This document shows, in pieces, positions 35,220 to 45,739 of a stretch of 64,000 bases of DNA. Under the pieces are notes generated by a model. That model had not been told where the DNA came from, ran no database searches, and saw only the letters and a program-made list of their open reading frames with translations. Location of the stretch: the NCBI GenBank assembly GCA_028023455.1, contig JAQFVV010006313.1, positions 2,691,645-2,755,644 of the forward strand. The letters are read 5' to 3'. Every line of letters starts with the position of its first letter. The first letter of the stretch is position 1. The stretch comes from Epiperipatus broadwayi (lineage: Eukaryota; Onychophora; Udeonychophora; Euonychophora; Peripatidae). Both the position numbers and the translations under genes were made by a program.

Positions 35220-36285
35220 CCATTCTTGCTATTAAAAGGTGCGAAGGTTGCCTTGACAGCAGTTAGAAATATTGGTTGCTATATTTACTGTGAATGTTTA
35301 GGTGGTTACTGGTTGGAAACTAATTATATATATATACATATATTCTTATAATATTACAAACATGATTACAGCTTCAAAAGACTGAGAAAATATTTCATTA
35401 AAATAAAGTGTCTAGATAAGATAGAAGAAACTTTAAAATTATTATGAGTATATTTGAAATGCTAAATAACAAGAAACATTATGTGTAACTAGTTTCTTTC
35501 TTTAGATTATCCATTGAAAAATCATTGTTTGAGGTATAATTTCTGTTGCAATTTTAAGTATATATAAATCGAACAGTAACAAAAAATCTATTTTCCTATT
35601 GCAAGTTTATAAATAATTTTAATGGAATAATTATCAGTGTAATTCATAATCATTTTTTTACTTTATTAATTTTTATTCTTCTGTAAAAATAAATTATTCA
35701 CTTTCATATTTTTTATTAAATTAGTATGTAAAGTAATGCACTCTTTACCTAAGATTTTAATAAGCATAAAACAGAATACAGATAAGTGATGACTATGTAA
35801 TCAATTAATAAGTTAGTATATCAAAATATTTCTTGTTATTTGATATTTCTTAAGATCAATGAAATCATTGAAAGATACATAGTGATTATTATTAATTTGA
35901 TATAATAAAAAGATCAAAACAAACCTCTGATACAATGTTATAAAGTTAAAATAGCTATGTGAAATAAAACATACGTTAGAAATTTAATTTATCTGCAAAT
36001 GAATACTAGACTTTAGATATAAATATGACTTATGGAAAGTAACTTGCAGATAGCACTTTAGCCATACAGTATTGGTCCAGATGGAATTTCTAGCTATTAT
36101 TTATTATATTCTATGTTTAACATTTTATTTGCTTGCTTATCTGTTTTATCATGAGAATTCAATGGTTAATAAATTTGTACTAAAGAGCGAGTTAAATTAT
36201 AAAAGTCAAATTTTTGTAATTTATATTTTTTTTTCATCAGTTATTTTATTATATATATATATATATCCAGTGCTTTAATATATAT
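35220..36285. other. AT-rich intergenic stretch
   Basis: No gene or element recognised. TA runs sit at both ends. Confidence 0.5.
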
Positions 36286-36292
36286 ATATAGT

Positions 36293-36492
36293 GTAATGGT
36301 GAAATTTGTACATTCGCGTAACAGAATTCAGAATCCAAGCAATAGAGACCGAAGCTGATCAGACTAGGACTGTGACATCCTGAGTCCAACCACACTTCAA
36401 CTCGTACGCCAGTATTCCAAGACTCAAGACCCTACAAATGACCACCTTGAAATTACATGTAGTATACTCCTTTATTCATGGCCAACATTTAC
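36293..36492 (-). mobile_element. Possible solo LTR
   Basis: A ~200-bp block distinctly richer in GC than its surroundings. On the minus strand it begins TGTAAATGTTGG, has AATAAAG (36472-36478) just inside, and ends CACCATTACA, so it has TG..CA termini with inverted TGTAA/TTACA ends. TA runs flank it. No internal retroelement and no clear target duplication were found. Confidence 0.35.
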
Positions 36493-36504
36493 ATATATAT
36501 ATAT

Positions 36505-36532
36505 TGTAACGATATATAAATATGTCGTTACA
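36505..36532. repeat. 28-bp LTR-end-like palindrome
   Basis: TGTAACGA and TCGTTACA flank a 12-bp AT core. These 8-bp termini are typical Ty3/Gypsy LTR ends, here almost abutting, as if a tiny internally deleted remnant. Could also be chance in TA-rich DNA. Confidence 0.35.
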
Positions 36533-36539
36533 TTAATTT

Positions 36540-37600
36540 AAAATAAAAACTTAAAAGTTCACAAATAAAAGTAAAAAACTAAACGCTAAAAGTAAAATGT
36601 TTGTTAAACATATATATTCGCACAGATGCCAAACTTTAAAAATATTTTTTTTTTAAAAAAACAAATAAATAAGTATTTGAACGTACTTTTTTATAAAAAA
36701 AAAAGTACAAGATTTAAAAATAAAAACAGGTATTAATTAATTCTTGTAATCTGTAAATGGAAATGATTGTTTATAAATTGTTTGAAAAGCAATCTAGCCT
36801 TGGGCTCTTGTATAATTAAAATGATCTGATGAAAGATAGATAAGAAGAAAAGAGAAATTAGCTTGACCAATGGAAGCACTAAGCCTTGGCTCGGACCCTA
36901 ATGAAAGTGATGGATTAGTGACGTTTTGTTGATTGAATCCATGTGGATTAATATAAAAAGGGAAATACAGTTTTTTCGGGAGTTCCAGCATTGTGTGTTT
37001 GAGAGGTGGTAGGACGCACATACCACACTCTCTATTTAAAAAGGAAAAATGAAAAGACTGTGATACCTTGAACCAGCTATTGCCATCTCCAGAACATTAT
37101 CTTCCAATGGAGGCATTGTGGGAATTAAAAGCAGAAACCTGGACTCTTCTACCATGAGCTATGAACTTTACAAATTAACAACAACCAAAAAAAAGTAATT
37201 AAGAACTTTCGTCATTGATTTTTTTTTAAAGATTCAGCTAATTTAAATTTTAAAATGAACTCTTATTTGATTTTCAAATTAATAATTGATTGTTTAAATT
37301 TATATAGTTAAGTTTTGCTAAAATCATTTCCATTTTATTATTTTTATTTGTAGTAATATTTATTGTAGAAATTATTAAATGCATTACATTTAAGTTGGGT
37401 ATAGACGTTGCATAGATTCATTAGCGGTTGATTATGTTGAAGTTTTCACATTTGATTAGAATATATAGGTCAACGAGGTTAATGCGGGCATCTTACGATG
37501 AATGCCACAGAGCCTTGTGTATTCCCTTTGCAATTGACGTGATCGATGATTTTGTATTTTGATCGATTGTGTTTAATTTGGATGTTTTTGACCGTGGAAT
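36540..37600. other. Less AT-rich block, unassigned
   Basis: From about 36780 to 37600 base composition is less skewed than elsewhere. It contains ttgaccaatgg (CCAAT-like, near 36863), atataaaaaggg (TATA-like, near 36951) and acgttttgttgattga. The minus frame at 36794-37021 has no recognisable domain. Could be a transposon internal region or an untranslated exon. Confidence 0.3.
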
Positions 37601-38570
37601 CTGTGCAGCCGATCTATACTCAACATTTTAAAAGCAAATTTATAAAAATAATCTGTGCGAACGTATTTAAATGTTAAATTTAAGTCAGGCGTGAATGGCT
37701 ATATAGTTTTGTAAAGTTATATTAAGGGAGGGTATTCTTAGATTATTCATTTCGTAGTTGAATTGGTTCAATGGATTGGATATATTTGTGTAATTGTAGA
37801 TGTAGTATGAGGTCCACTATGGGCAGGATTATAGATATATGCCACACACCCTCTGTTTGCCTATGGATGGGTTTGTAAGTCGGCAGAAGACCGCAGTCCA
37901 TTCCTATGGAGTTTTTTTGTTTATTGTTCTACTTGCCAACAGATGTAACATTCCTGTTGGTGGAGAGTCAATGTCTTCTCTATTTCTACTTATTGTTCAG
38001 ATGTACATTCCTACAGTATAGTATTTTGTGTTGTTGTATCATGCTACATTGAATACATGAATGTATCAGATGGATTGGCACCAGTTGATTGCGAAATTTG
38101 TTGCCTAAGGTTAAATCAGGGAAGAATATTTTCTTTTCAAATGCAGATATATGTAGTCTATTCATACTTGACTATCTAAATAAAATATTAAACTCATTGA
38201 AACTTAGTTAAATGTAAAATTAAAAGTTAATATAAAAATCTAAAATGTTAAACTTATTCCTCAACATTTAAATGTTATTTTATATGTGCGTAAATAAATA
38301 TTTTTATGTGTTAATTTCTGGCAGTGGCTTTTATTTATTGATATTTAAGATATAAATTAAGATATAGATTTTTATCTCTGCGTCTCCGCTGAGCTAGTGA
38401 CTTGGGCTAATGATCGGAATATTTAAATAAAGTGGAATCTTAACAGTGCGTATCTGCCTACTTTATAAATTTTTCTAGGCTCAAATGCCTAGATGGCGCC
38501 CTTGTAGTGCAGATATTGTTTTTGCGGTTAGATTCGATCTCCACTTGCATTTCGATCATTATAATATATA
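37600..38570 (-). repeat. Dispersed repeat G, copy 3
   Basis: Reverse-oriented copy of the 28.0-29.0 kb repeat: tgaatgtatcagatggattg, ttcctatggagttttttt and atataggtc..aacat align with the reversed copy 2. It retains several CpGs (cgcacagat-like, gcgcc, cgatc) that are TG/CA in copies 1 and 2, consistent with a younger copy or less CpG decay. Confidence 0.7.
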
Positions 38571-40280
38571 TATAGTTGATCAATATGTAAATTTTGGCTT
38601 TGTCATATTATTTTCTAACTTGTTTTTTGTTTATTAAGTAATATTCAAATAATTGTTTAAAAACTAATATTTAATGTCTTTATTTCTTTAGCTATCTATT
38701 CTGTAAATTAGAAATGTATGAGACAGAGTTTATCATAGAGTTATACTTTATCCTGTCTAAGAAACTTTTTCTTCATATCTGAATAGCAATTAAGTCTTTT
38801 ATATGAAATATTGATAATCTGTATATTATTTATTACAAATATAGGCTTTTCAATGATAGACATTCTAAAAGTTAATTTTTAAACTTTGTAAAATCAGAAA
38901 GTAAAATATTTAATAAAGTCTGTATCTACAACAATGGTGCTTGGCATTACTGGATCTAATTATTATATTCAAAATGTTAATAGAATAAGATAGTAGGTTT
39001 TTAAATTCCTTTTTTTAAATTTCAAAGCAGTTTAGAGTTTGCTATTAATAACAAAAAAATAAATGTTAAAATTAAACATTAAAATTATTGTCATTAAAAT
39101 TTTTAAAAAATTCCTTACTGTTATTAACAAAAGATAATTATTGTTACCCAATAGAAACTGCTTCTCTTTTGCCATACTTTTTACAACTTTTTTTTCCCCA
39201 ATAAATTTATTAAACGTAAATAAGTATGATATAAAGTGATTTTATACAGAAAAAAAATAATACAAACATACATTTTGTACAGGTATGAATTTTTGATTAT
39301 CTTCTGATTATCAGTTCTCAATTAACAGCTCATGTTCTGCAGTTCACTGCATCACTCATTCTTATAATGAGTAGCAAATGTAATCCAATAAATCCTTAGT
39401 ATGCTTTTGCCCATGAACTGCCTTCATATAATCATTTCAATGATCACCTGTATGTCATGTGCACTTCACTACTGGAAGGGCACAGTTCTATAATCAGATA
39501 TGGCTCAGAAACTCAATATTGATTATCTTTATAATCTTTTAAATGGTGTCCACTGGATAACGTTCTCAATGAGAAAAATTAAGCATCATTATTTTATGTT
39601 CATAATTTATTCATATGGTAAGCTGGATTACTTCTATTACAAGATGGACTGTTAATCCATATTGATTCTATCATAAATACATATATAGGAATCTTCCAGC
39701 TAAAAGAAACAAATACCTGAGGTGAATAAACATTATTAAATGTAATTAGTTTTTTTTTAATTCACTAAAACTTTTTATTCTCTGAGTGTACTATCATATG
39801 TCTTAGGACAGTGCAATAGTTGTAAGGGCAAATATCCGACTATGTACAAGAACTGTTTCTTAAAACAAATATCTGTGGAGTAATTATTTAAAAGTAATTA
39901 CACACTGGTATGCCCACAGCAAAAATAAGTATTTCCAACAATGATTCATTCAAGTCCATATTAATTTTCACCAAGAACTTATAGGCTGTCATTGCACCAG
40001 TGTGAAATATATTATGATTTTAGTTATTTCAAATATTTTTACTGTGTTTTTACATTTTTTTGTGATAAAATATGAATAATTTATTGTTAGGATGTCAATA
40101 ATTTATTTTCTAATAATTAAATAATTCAGAGGCTACTTTTGAATAATAAAGATGTAAGAATATGTTAGATTGAGTTGAAGAAAATTTATGATGTAACTTT
40201 AAAATGAACTTTTAAGATAACCATCAGACAAAACTATCTATATGATCAAGTATCATTAAACTTGTTGACATGCATTTTGG
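38571..40280. other. AT-rich intergenic stretch
   Basis: No gene or element recognised. 39.3-39.7 kb is marginally less AT-rich. Confidence 0.5.
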
Positions 40281-40282
40281 TG

Positions 40283-40520
40283 CCATTGGAAGAGTGTCCA
40301 ACTTGGGATGGGTGGTAGAGTTTCAAGATCAACTCTAGTACTTGGACTTTTTATGAACTCTGACATATTAAAGCCTTTAGCATTTTTTGCCCTGAATTAT
40401 TTGGCACAAAAATTAATGTATCCTATTTGGGATTTAGAGATCCCTGGATCGATTCTAGCATTCGCTGGTTTGGCGTTTGAACATCTTGTAAACTGCCAAA
40501 CAATAAAATCACATGCCTTT
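40283..40520 (+). mobile_element. Possible tRNA-like SINE or other GC-richer repeat
   Basis: ggtgccattggaagagtgtc and ggtagagtttcaagatcaac loosely resemble A-box and B-box sequences at roughly SINE spacing, followed by less AT-rich DNA with no A-tail. The 90-codon frame across it is unrecognised. Weak call. Confidence 0.25.
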
Positions 40521-40757
40521 ATTTATCATGCCATAAAATGCATGGTAACATATTTATTTATTTATATTTTTTATCTTTGACAAATAATTGTTTAAATACA
40601 TTTATCAGACTTTTATTAGATATGCAATATGTTTTGACAATAAATTGTAAAGACATTTTATTTTTAAAGAAAAAAATATATAAATGGAAGCAAGATATGT
40701 TTAATTCGTGTTTGGAAATTAATTTCACTTTCTCTATACCGTTTAAACAACTCTCCA

Positions 40758-40874
40758 AACATATATATATATATATATGAACTTCGCTATTATTGAGATA
40801 TAGACTTTTAAACAGAGGGCGTTACTGGATATTTGTAATTGTATAATGGTATATATATATATATATATATATAT
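40758..40874. repeat. Two TA microsatellites
   Basis: Runs at about 40760-40778 and 40851-40874, separated by ~70 bp of ordinary sequence. Confidence 0.85.
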
Positions 40875-41486
40875 CACCAGCAGCAGCCCAGAAAGACACA
40901 AACCCAATTAATTTAATATTTTTCTACTTTAAGAATATTTGATAAAATAGGAAATAAATGCATGCGATATTTGAACTTTGCTAATTACATTAAATAATGT
41001 TAATATATATATATATTGTAAGAGACGAATATGTGCATCACGTTGGAAAATAATCTATAAAATAACAAAGTAAATTGTATATATATATAAACATGGAACA
41101 TGACAAGTAGGCATTAAAGACATTTATTTCCTCTTTATTCAAACTTACAATTTTTTTAACTGCCATGTAAGTCAGAATATGCAACATGCAAGATTCTTTT
41201 TTCCATTATATATGAATTCAGAATGACAAACATATCGGAAATATAAATCGTAACTTTGGGTCCTAATTACTTCATTAGCAGAATTCATATTTATAATGTA
41301 CTATAATATACTCGACTTAAAAATTACTATTTATGTTTTTTTATAAAGCAGACACTCTTAAACCTGTAGCCTAATTGTAAATATAGGGGATTTGAACTCA
41401 GATTTTTAAACCACTTCAGTCACTATACACACTACCTTATACAACTGAAACACATGACCACACACATGCAAAAAAGATAAATAATC

Positions 41487-41530
41487 ACCAATATATGTAT
41501 TTTGTGCTAAACCAGCACTCATCAGTTGGT
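41487..41530 (-). ncRNA. Hammerhead motif, family E copy 3 left arm, G12 mutated
   Basis: Minus strand: ACCAA, CTGATGA, GTGCT-GGTTT-AGCAC (perfect 5-bp stem II), AAA for GAA, ATA..TAT, A17, TTGGT (stem I perfect 5 bp). Only G12 is wrong. Confidence 0.7.
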
Positions 41531-41604
41531 CCAGATTACCATCTCCCACATATATATTTATATAATCAGTGCTGATTATATATATATGAGAGATAGTAAT
41601 GTGG

Positions 41605-41648
41605 ACCAATTGATGAGTGCTGGTTTAGCACAAAATACTGATATTGGT
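41605..41648 (+). ncRNA. Hammerhead motif, family E copy 3 right arm, two core changes
   Basis: ACCAA, TTGATGA (C3 to T), GTGCT-GGTTT-AGCAC, AAA for GAA, ATA..GAT, A17 at 41643, TTGGT. It shares the G12A change with the left arm, suggesting that arm duplication came after that mutation or that the arms exchange sequence. Confidence 0.65.
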
Positions 41649-41769
41649 AATTATTTAACTTTTCTGCATGTGTGTGCTTATGTGTATCACTGTATGAGCT
41701 ACTGTAAACAGTAAATGAAGTGGCTTGAAAGTCTGAGTTCAAATCTCCTATATTTATGTTTTATAAATT

Positions 41770-42490
41770 GGAAATTGGGATATGTAATAAAATAAATAGA
41801 TGAATTTAAATGAAAATCATTGCCAAGAAAAGCAACAAACATATTTATGACAATATAATTAATGTAATATACAAACATTAAATAATAACAATGCATAAAC
41901 ATATTGATAAATAAGTGAATACTTAGTATTTGCATAATTCATAATTTAGCTAATACATGTTTTCTACTAGTTTTGCAAAAATTAATAAGTAAAATAATTG
42001 TTTATTTTAAATAAATTGATGTAGGTGAAAAATATGTTATAACCATAAACTTACACATATAAACACACTGCACAGTTTTTACTTTTTTGGGTATTTTGGT
42101 CACAGTATTATTGCTGTATGTTTAGTACATTATTTTGAGCCTATGGACAACTTTATATTACTGTGCAGTATTTTAATTTTACTGCAGAAATCTGATTTAA
42201 AATTATTAGTTGAGAAAAAAAGTCTGAAAATATTAGCATCAAGCAGATATTTAGGAGATCAAAATATTAAATTTGTATAACAAATATATTAAATCTGCCC
42301 TCTTTTGATCTCTATAGAAGAGACAATTTCAGAGTGTTTTGTCTATGACAACTTTGAAAAGAGAAATTGCAATTTTCAATAATTTGTTTACATATCAAAG
42401 TTATTTATGCAATATTTTTGTGAAATACTTATTTTAAACTAACAACCTATGTCGCTACAATTATATTTTAATTGAAAATACTTATTATTT
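41770..42490. other. AT-rich intergenic stretch
   Basis: No gene or element recognised. Confidence 0.5.
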
Positions 42491-42502
42491 AAAAGAAAAG
42501 TT

Positions 42503-43624
42503 GTAAAAAGTACACTGGGGTCACCACTTAGTGCCCTTCTTTTTATATCATATATAAACCCTTTATTGAAAGCAATAGAAAACCAATTTCCTGGGATATT
42601 TGTTCCTAGACTAGGTAAACATATGAATGTAATTGCCTATATGGATGACATACTCATTTTTCTTCCATCTCAAAAATATTTAACTCAACTCTATAATATA
42701 ATTGATCAATTTTCAAACAGTTATGGTTTTCAGATTAATCCAATAAAATCTGTTGCCTGGAAGATCTACTCTGGTAGCAAGGTTAATTCAAACTTCAAAG
42801 CTGATCCTCAAAAATTTTTGGGATTTTCTATTTCTAAATCTCATACTGCAATGTCAAAGGAGATACAGAATGAGATTTTACTAGCTACAGATAATCTAAC
42901 TAAATGGCTGTCAGAAGTTTACCTTTCATTGCATGGCAAGGTGAGGTTATTAAACATGAAAATAATGACAAAAGTAAATTATGACTTGCCAATAATTAAA
43001 ATTACTAAATTGTTTATCCAGAAGATTAATATCTTGGCTGTTTGATTGTTCTGGAAAATAAAGATTGCTACTATTAATATTAAACAAATGCAGCTACACA
43101 AGAAACTTAATGGAATGTCATTTCATTCCATCACTTCTATTCAATATCAGAAATCATTTAATATATTAATCATATTATCAAATGTCTTCTATTATAATCA
43201 AATTACTCTACCAGTTATTCCCACAGATCGACCTCTATCTAGTACTAAGGATGTAGTAGGTACGTCACTAGATCTAGTGAAAAAATACATTCCTATAACA
43301 AAAGATACTTTTAAAAATAAAATCAAAATATGGGAAGGATACTTTGTTATTAATCCACCCGTTATACAAATCCAGGGTAAATTAAATATAACAAATCAAA
43401 ATATTATTTTTCTCTTCTAATTCTGGTACATGGAACCTAAATATCTAGATTTTGTTATAAAAATCAATATGCAGGCCATCAGCACTAATTGGTTCCTATC
43501 TGCTAGAAGAGGCATATCCAAGTTAGATCCCATATGTCCATTGTGTAGTCAGGTGGATGAGACATTTGAACATCTTGTTTACTCTTGCATTGGACTCTGG
43601 AAAATTAAAAATATATATATATGA
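42503..43624 (+). pseudogene. LINE reverse transcriptase, C-terminal half (L1/Tx1-like)
   Basis: One reading frame of about 374 codons stays open except for a TGA at 43043 and a TAA near 43418. It starts STLGSPLSALLFISYINPLL (RT fingers/palm, usually QG-x-PLSPLLF), then VIAYMDDILIF (catalytic Y-x-DD, near 42640), GFQINPIKS, FLGFSIS (thumb), LLNMKI, INIKQMQLHKKLNG, and ends with a knuckle CPLCSQVDETFEHLVYSC (C-x2-C-x8-H-x4-C). Motif order and the INPxKS and PLC..HL.C signatures fit the L1/Tx1 group. Endonuclease and 5' RT are missing: a 5'-truncated, fairly young dead copy. Confidence 0.85.
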
Positions 43625-44090
43625 TAATGTTAAGATTGATTACTATTTGACCATCTCAATTAAAGATAGTATCAAATCCAGAAGTTTTACCAATATCAGG
43701 CTATCTATATTTCTGAACTATATAATATGAACGGCAAGGTGTAAGAAGGTATTCTGCGGTTTAATCTTTCAAGATGATGAATATTTTTTTTAGAAAACTG
43801 GTTAAGATCAAGAAACAGGATGAACTTCTTATACCTAAAAGCACATTCCTGGTCACATGGAATTTGATATATATTAAAGAATAATCAATAGGTATCAACA
43901 ACACTATTGCTTTCAGTGCTTATGATGAATAGAGTAATAGATATGATCTTAATAAAATCGAAATTACAAACCACTGGAAATGTAAATTATTTTATTTTGG
44001 TAAAAAGCGCATGAGGTAATGAAAATCATTATTTTACACCAATGTGTAAATGACTAATTTGTGTTATCAGATATACAATTGAAATATGTT
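43625..44090. other. Probable LINE 3' flank, unassigned
   Basis: Follows the LINE frame directly. No further ORF, no clear polyA tail. Confidence 0.4.
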
Positions 44091-44099
44091 TTCTAAGTG

Positions 44100-44630
44100 T
44101 AATACTACAAAATATACCAACCCTAAGTCATACAAATATAGGATAAAGTTTTATCTAATGAGCATGCTAATAGCTCTTAACAAGATATTTAGTCAAAACC
44201 TTATCCTCAGACTGATTTTTAGTTTTTGGGATTTTCTCAATGAGGCACTAGGATGTTCAAGCATTAGATTTAAAATACAAGGTCAAGCCCAGTATTTTAT
44301 CTAATGGTTAACTATTAAATAGATAATCTGAAATTTTCGGACATCCATATGTCTCTAAATCCAGCTATCTAACTTAAATAGCCATAGAAGATGGAACCAA
44401 GTTAAATCTAATGCTAGAATAACAATCTTGCTAAGGACAGCCAGAATCTAAAACCCATTCTTTGGATAGGGACATTCTAAAAACCTTGTTAAGAGCTTTT
44501 GGCATGCTCATTAGATACCATTTGTAATATAAGTTTAATAAATTAGGTCATGTGGATATGGCTTGATATATTTGCAAGTATAAAGTCTATATAACCTGCA
44601 TAGTTCATACTAATGCTGTGGGGGAAAGTC
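44100..44630. repeat. Family D-like hammerhead repeat, old inverted copy
   Basis: tctaatgagcatgctaatag at 44155 is mirrored by agcttttggcatgctcatta near 44495, so two arms meet near 44380. The phrases ccatatgtctctaaatccag and gccataga correspond to the family A/B/D backbone. Strongly decayed. Confidence 0.6.
44205..44245 (-). ncRNA. Hammerhead motif remnant, family D-like
   Basis: Minus strand: CCTCA and TGAGG still form a perfect 5-bp stem I and AGTC remains before the cut site, but the core reads TTGAGAA and AAA. Inactive; it serves as a fossil marker. Confidence 0.45.
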
Positions 44631-45124
44631 TAAACTTGAGATCCCAAAAAAGCAGTTATCTCTGTACTCATTTTATTATTATATCCACACTTATTACTTT
44701 TGATTTCTAGAGATGAGGTGAGCTTAATTATGAAATGCTAACTACGTTGGAGATTATTTTTATTTCAAATTTTCTTTATATAATTGTTTTTTTTTTTTTT
44801 GCTATAAACTTTCAAAGATAATTATTTTGTTTAATCAGTTCTTACTACTATTTGTCCATTTTATTATTTAAAGTCAAAGAATCATTAATATTTTTCAGAT
44901 TTTCTATCATCATTTTTGCTTTAGTTTATTTTTCAACACACACACACACACATAATGAGAAGGAAAGAAAAATATATAAATTAATTGAAATTTTAATATA
45001 CAATAAGGTTTTGTTAAGACTCACACACTTTAAATATTTAAAATTTTTATAACAAAATATTTGTGGTGTTACTGACTATAATTAGCAGAATTCCTACTTA
45101 ACTATTTGGATTGCATAATAAAAG

Positions 45125-45134
45125 CATATATAAG
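45125..45134 (+). promoter_or_regulatory. TATA-like box upstream of the secreted peptide gene
   Basis: catatataag lies ~55 bp before the ATG at 45187, which leaves room for a transcription start about 25-30 bp downstream and a short 5' UTR. In such AT-rich DNA a TATA match alone is weak evidence. Confidence 0.3.
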
Positions 45135-45186
45135 TTGAAGTTATTTTACTTTTTTATTTTAAAATATAAATTTTGCCATAAAGAAG

Positions 45187-45432
45187 ATGCAGCTCTTCTA
45201 TTTTATCCTATGTTTTACCTTTGTGTATTTTATACAATCTATAAACTCTCTACAAAACCCTTTTAACCAAAATACTTGGTGTGATGGCAAAGCAGAAGGC
45301 TCATCTTACTTTGAACATAGTACTTGTGCACTGTATAAATGCATTAATGGATATGCTGTAAATGGTACTTGTAAAGGTGATACATCAGATTATTGTAACA
45401 TTATTAGAGCAGCTCACCCTCAATGTGGCTAA
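45187..45432 (+). CDS. Small secreted Cys-rich peptide, SVWC-like
   Basis: 81 residues in one exon. Residues 1-21 (MQLFYFILCFTFVYFIQSIN S) form a hydrophobic signal peptide with a likely cut after Ser21. The mature part has six Cys at 32, 47, 52, 62, 70 and 80. C-x14-C-x2-Y-x-C-x2-G..G-x-C..C..P-x-C resembles arthropod single-domain von Willebrand C (SVWC) proteins, which usually have eight Cys and end P-x-C-C; here the last pair is CG and one more Cys is absent. SVWC members act in immune and nutritional responses or occur as venom components; the role here cannot be told. CBM14 chitin-binding is less likely because C2-C3 spacing is 4. Residue use is unlike the surrounding noise frames. It may be one exon of a larger gene. 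Confidence 0.6.
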   Translation: MQLFYFILCFTFVYFIQSINSLQNPFNQNTWCDGKAEGSSYFEHSTCALYKCINGYAVNGTCKGDTSDYCNIIRAAHPQCG

Positions 45433-45724
45433 TCAACATCATAAATATATTATTAGTAGTATTAAATATTTAACAAAGTTAGTATTTTTTCCTTAAAGGA
45501 TATATGTCTCCGAAATGGTTTATTCACATTAATATACAACAAAATTAATATAGCTTTTATAATTTTTGAATGTTCATGAAATATTGATTCATTAATTATT
45601 TTACAAATATCTGGAACTTTATTGACTGCTACAGAAAGTGACTTTATTGAAGCAAAGTGCAAAATGTTGTGTTTGTGACATTTTTCTGAAAAATGCAGAA
45701 TTAATCAATAGATGGATGCTTTTA

Positions 45725-45734
45725 ATAAATAAAA
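45725..45734 (+). terminator. Candidate polyadenylation signals
   Basis: Overlapping AATAAA hexamers about 295 bp after the stop of the secreted peptide. AATAAA is frequent by chance in this DNA. Confidence 0.25.
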
Positions 45735-45739
45735 TAAAA

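Larger units (their letters stand above)
41380..41760. repeat. Family E inverted hammerhead element, copy 3
   Basis: A compact inverted repeat with its centre at about 41570. tttgaactcagattttt / gtctgagttcaaatctccta mark the ends; atataggggatttgaa on the left is mirrored by ttcaaatctcctatat on the right. Two hammerhead motifs face away from the centre. The copy lacks the internal segment seen at 8.6 and 49.5 kb. Confidence 0.8.

Noticed and set aside
37839-38021. 60-codon open frame
   Set aside because: Lies inside repeat G copy 3 on the strand opposite to the repeat; not conserved among copies.
40308-40580. 90-codon open frame as a host gene
   Set aside because: No domain or composition signal; ends in AT-rich noise.
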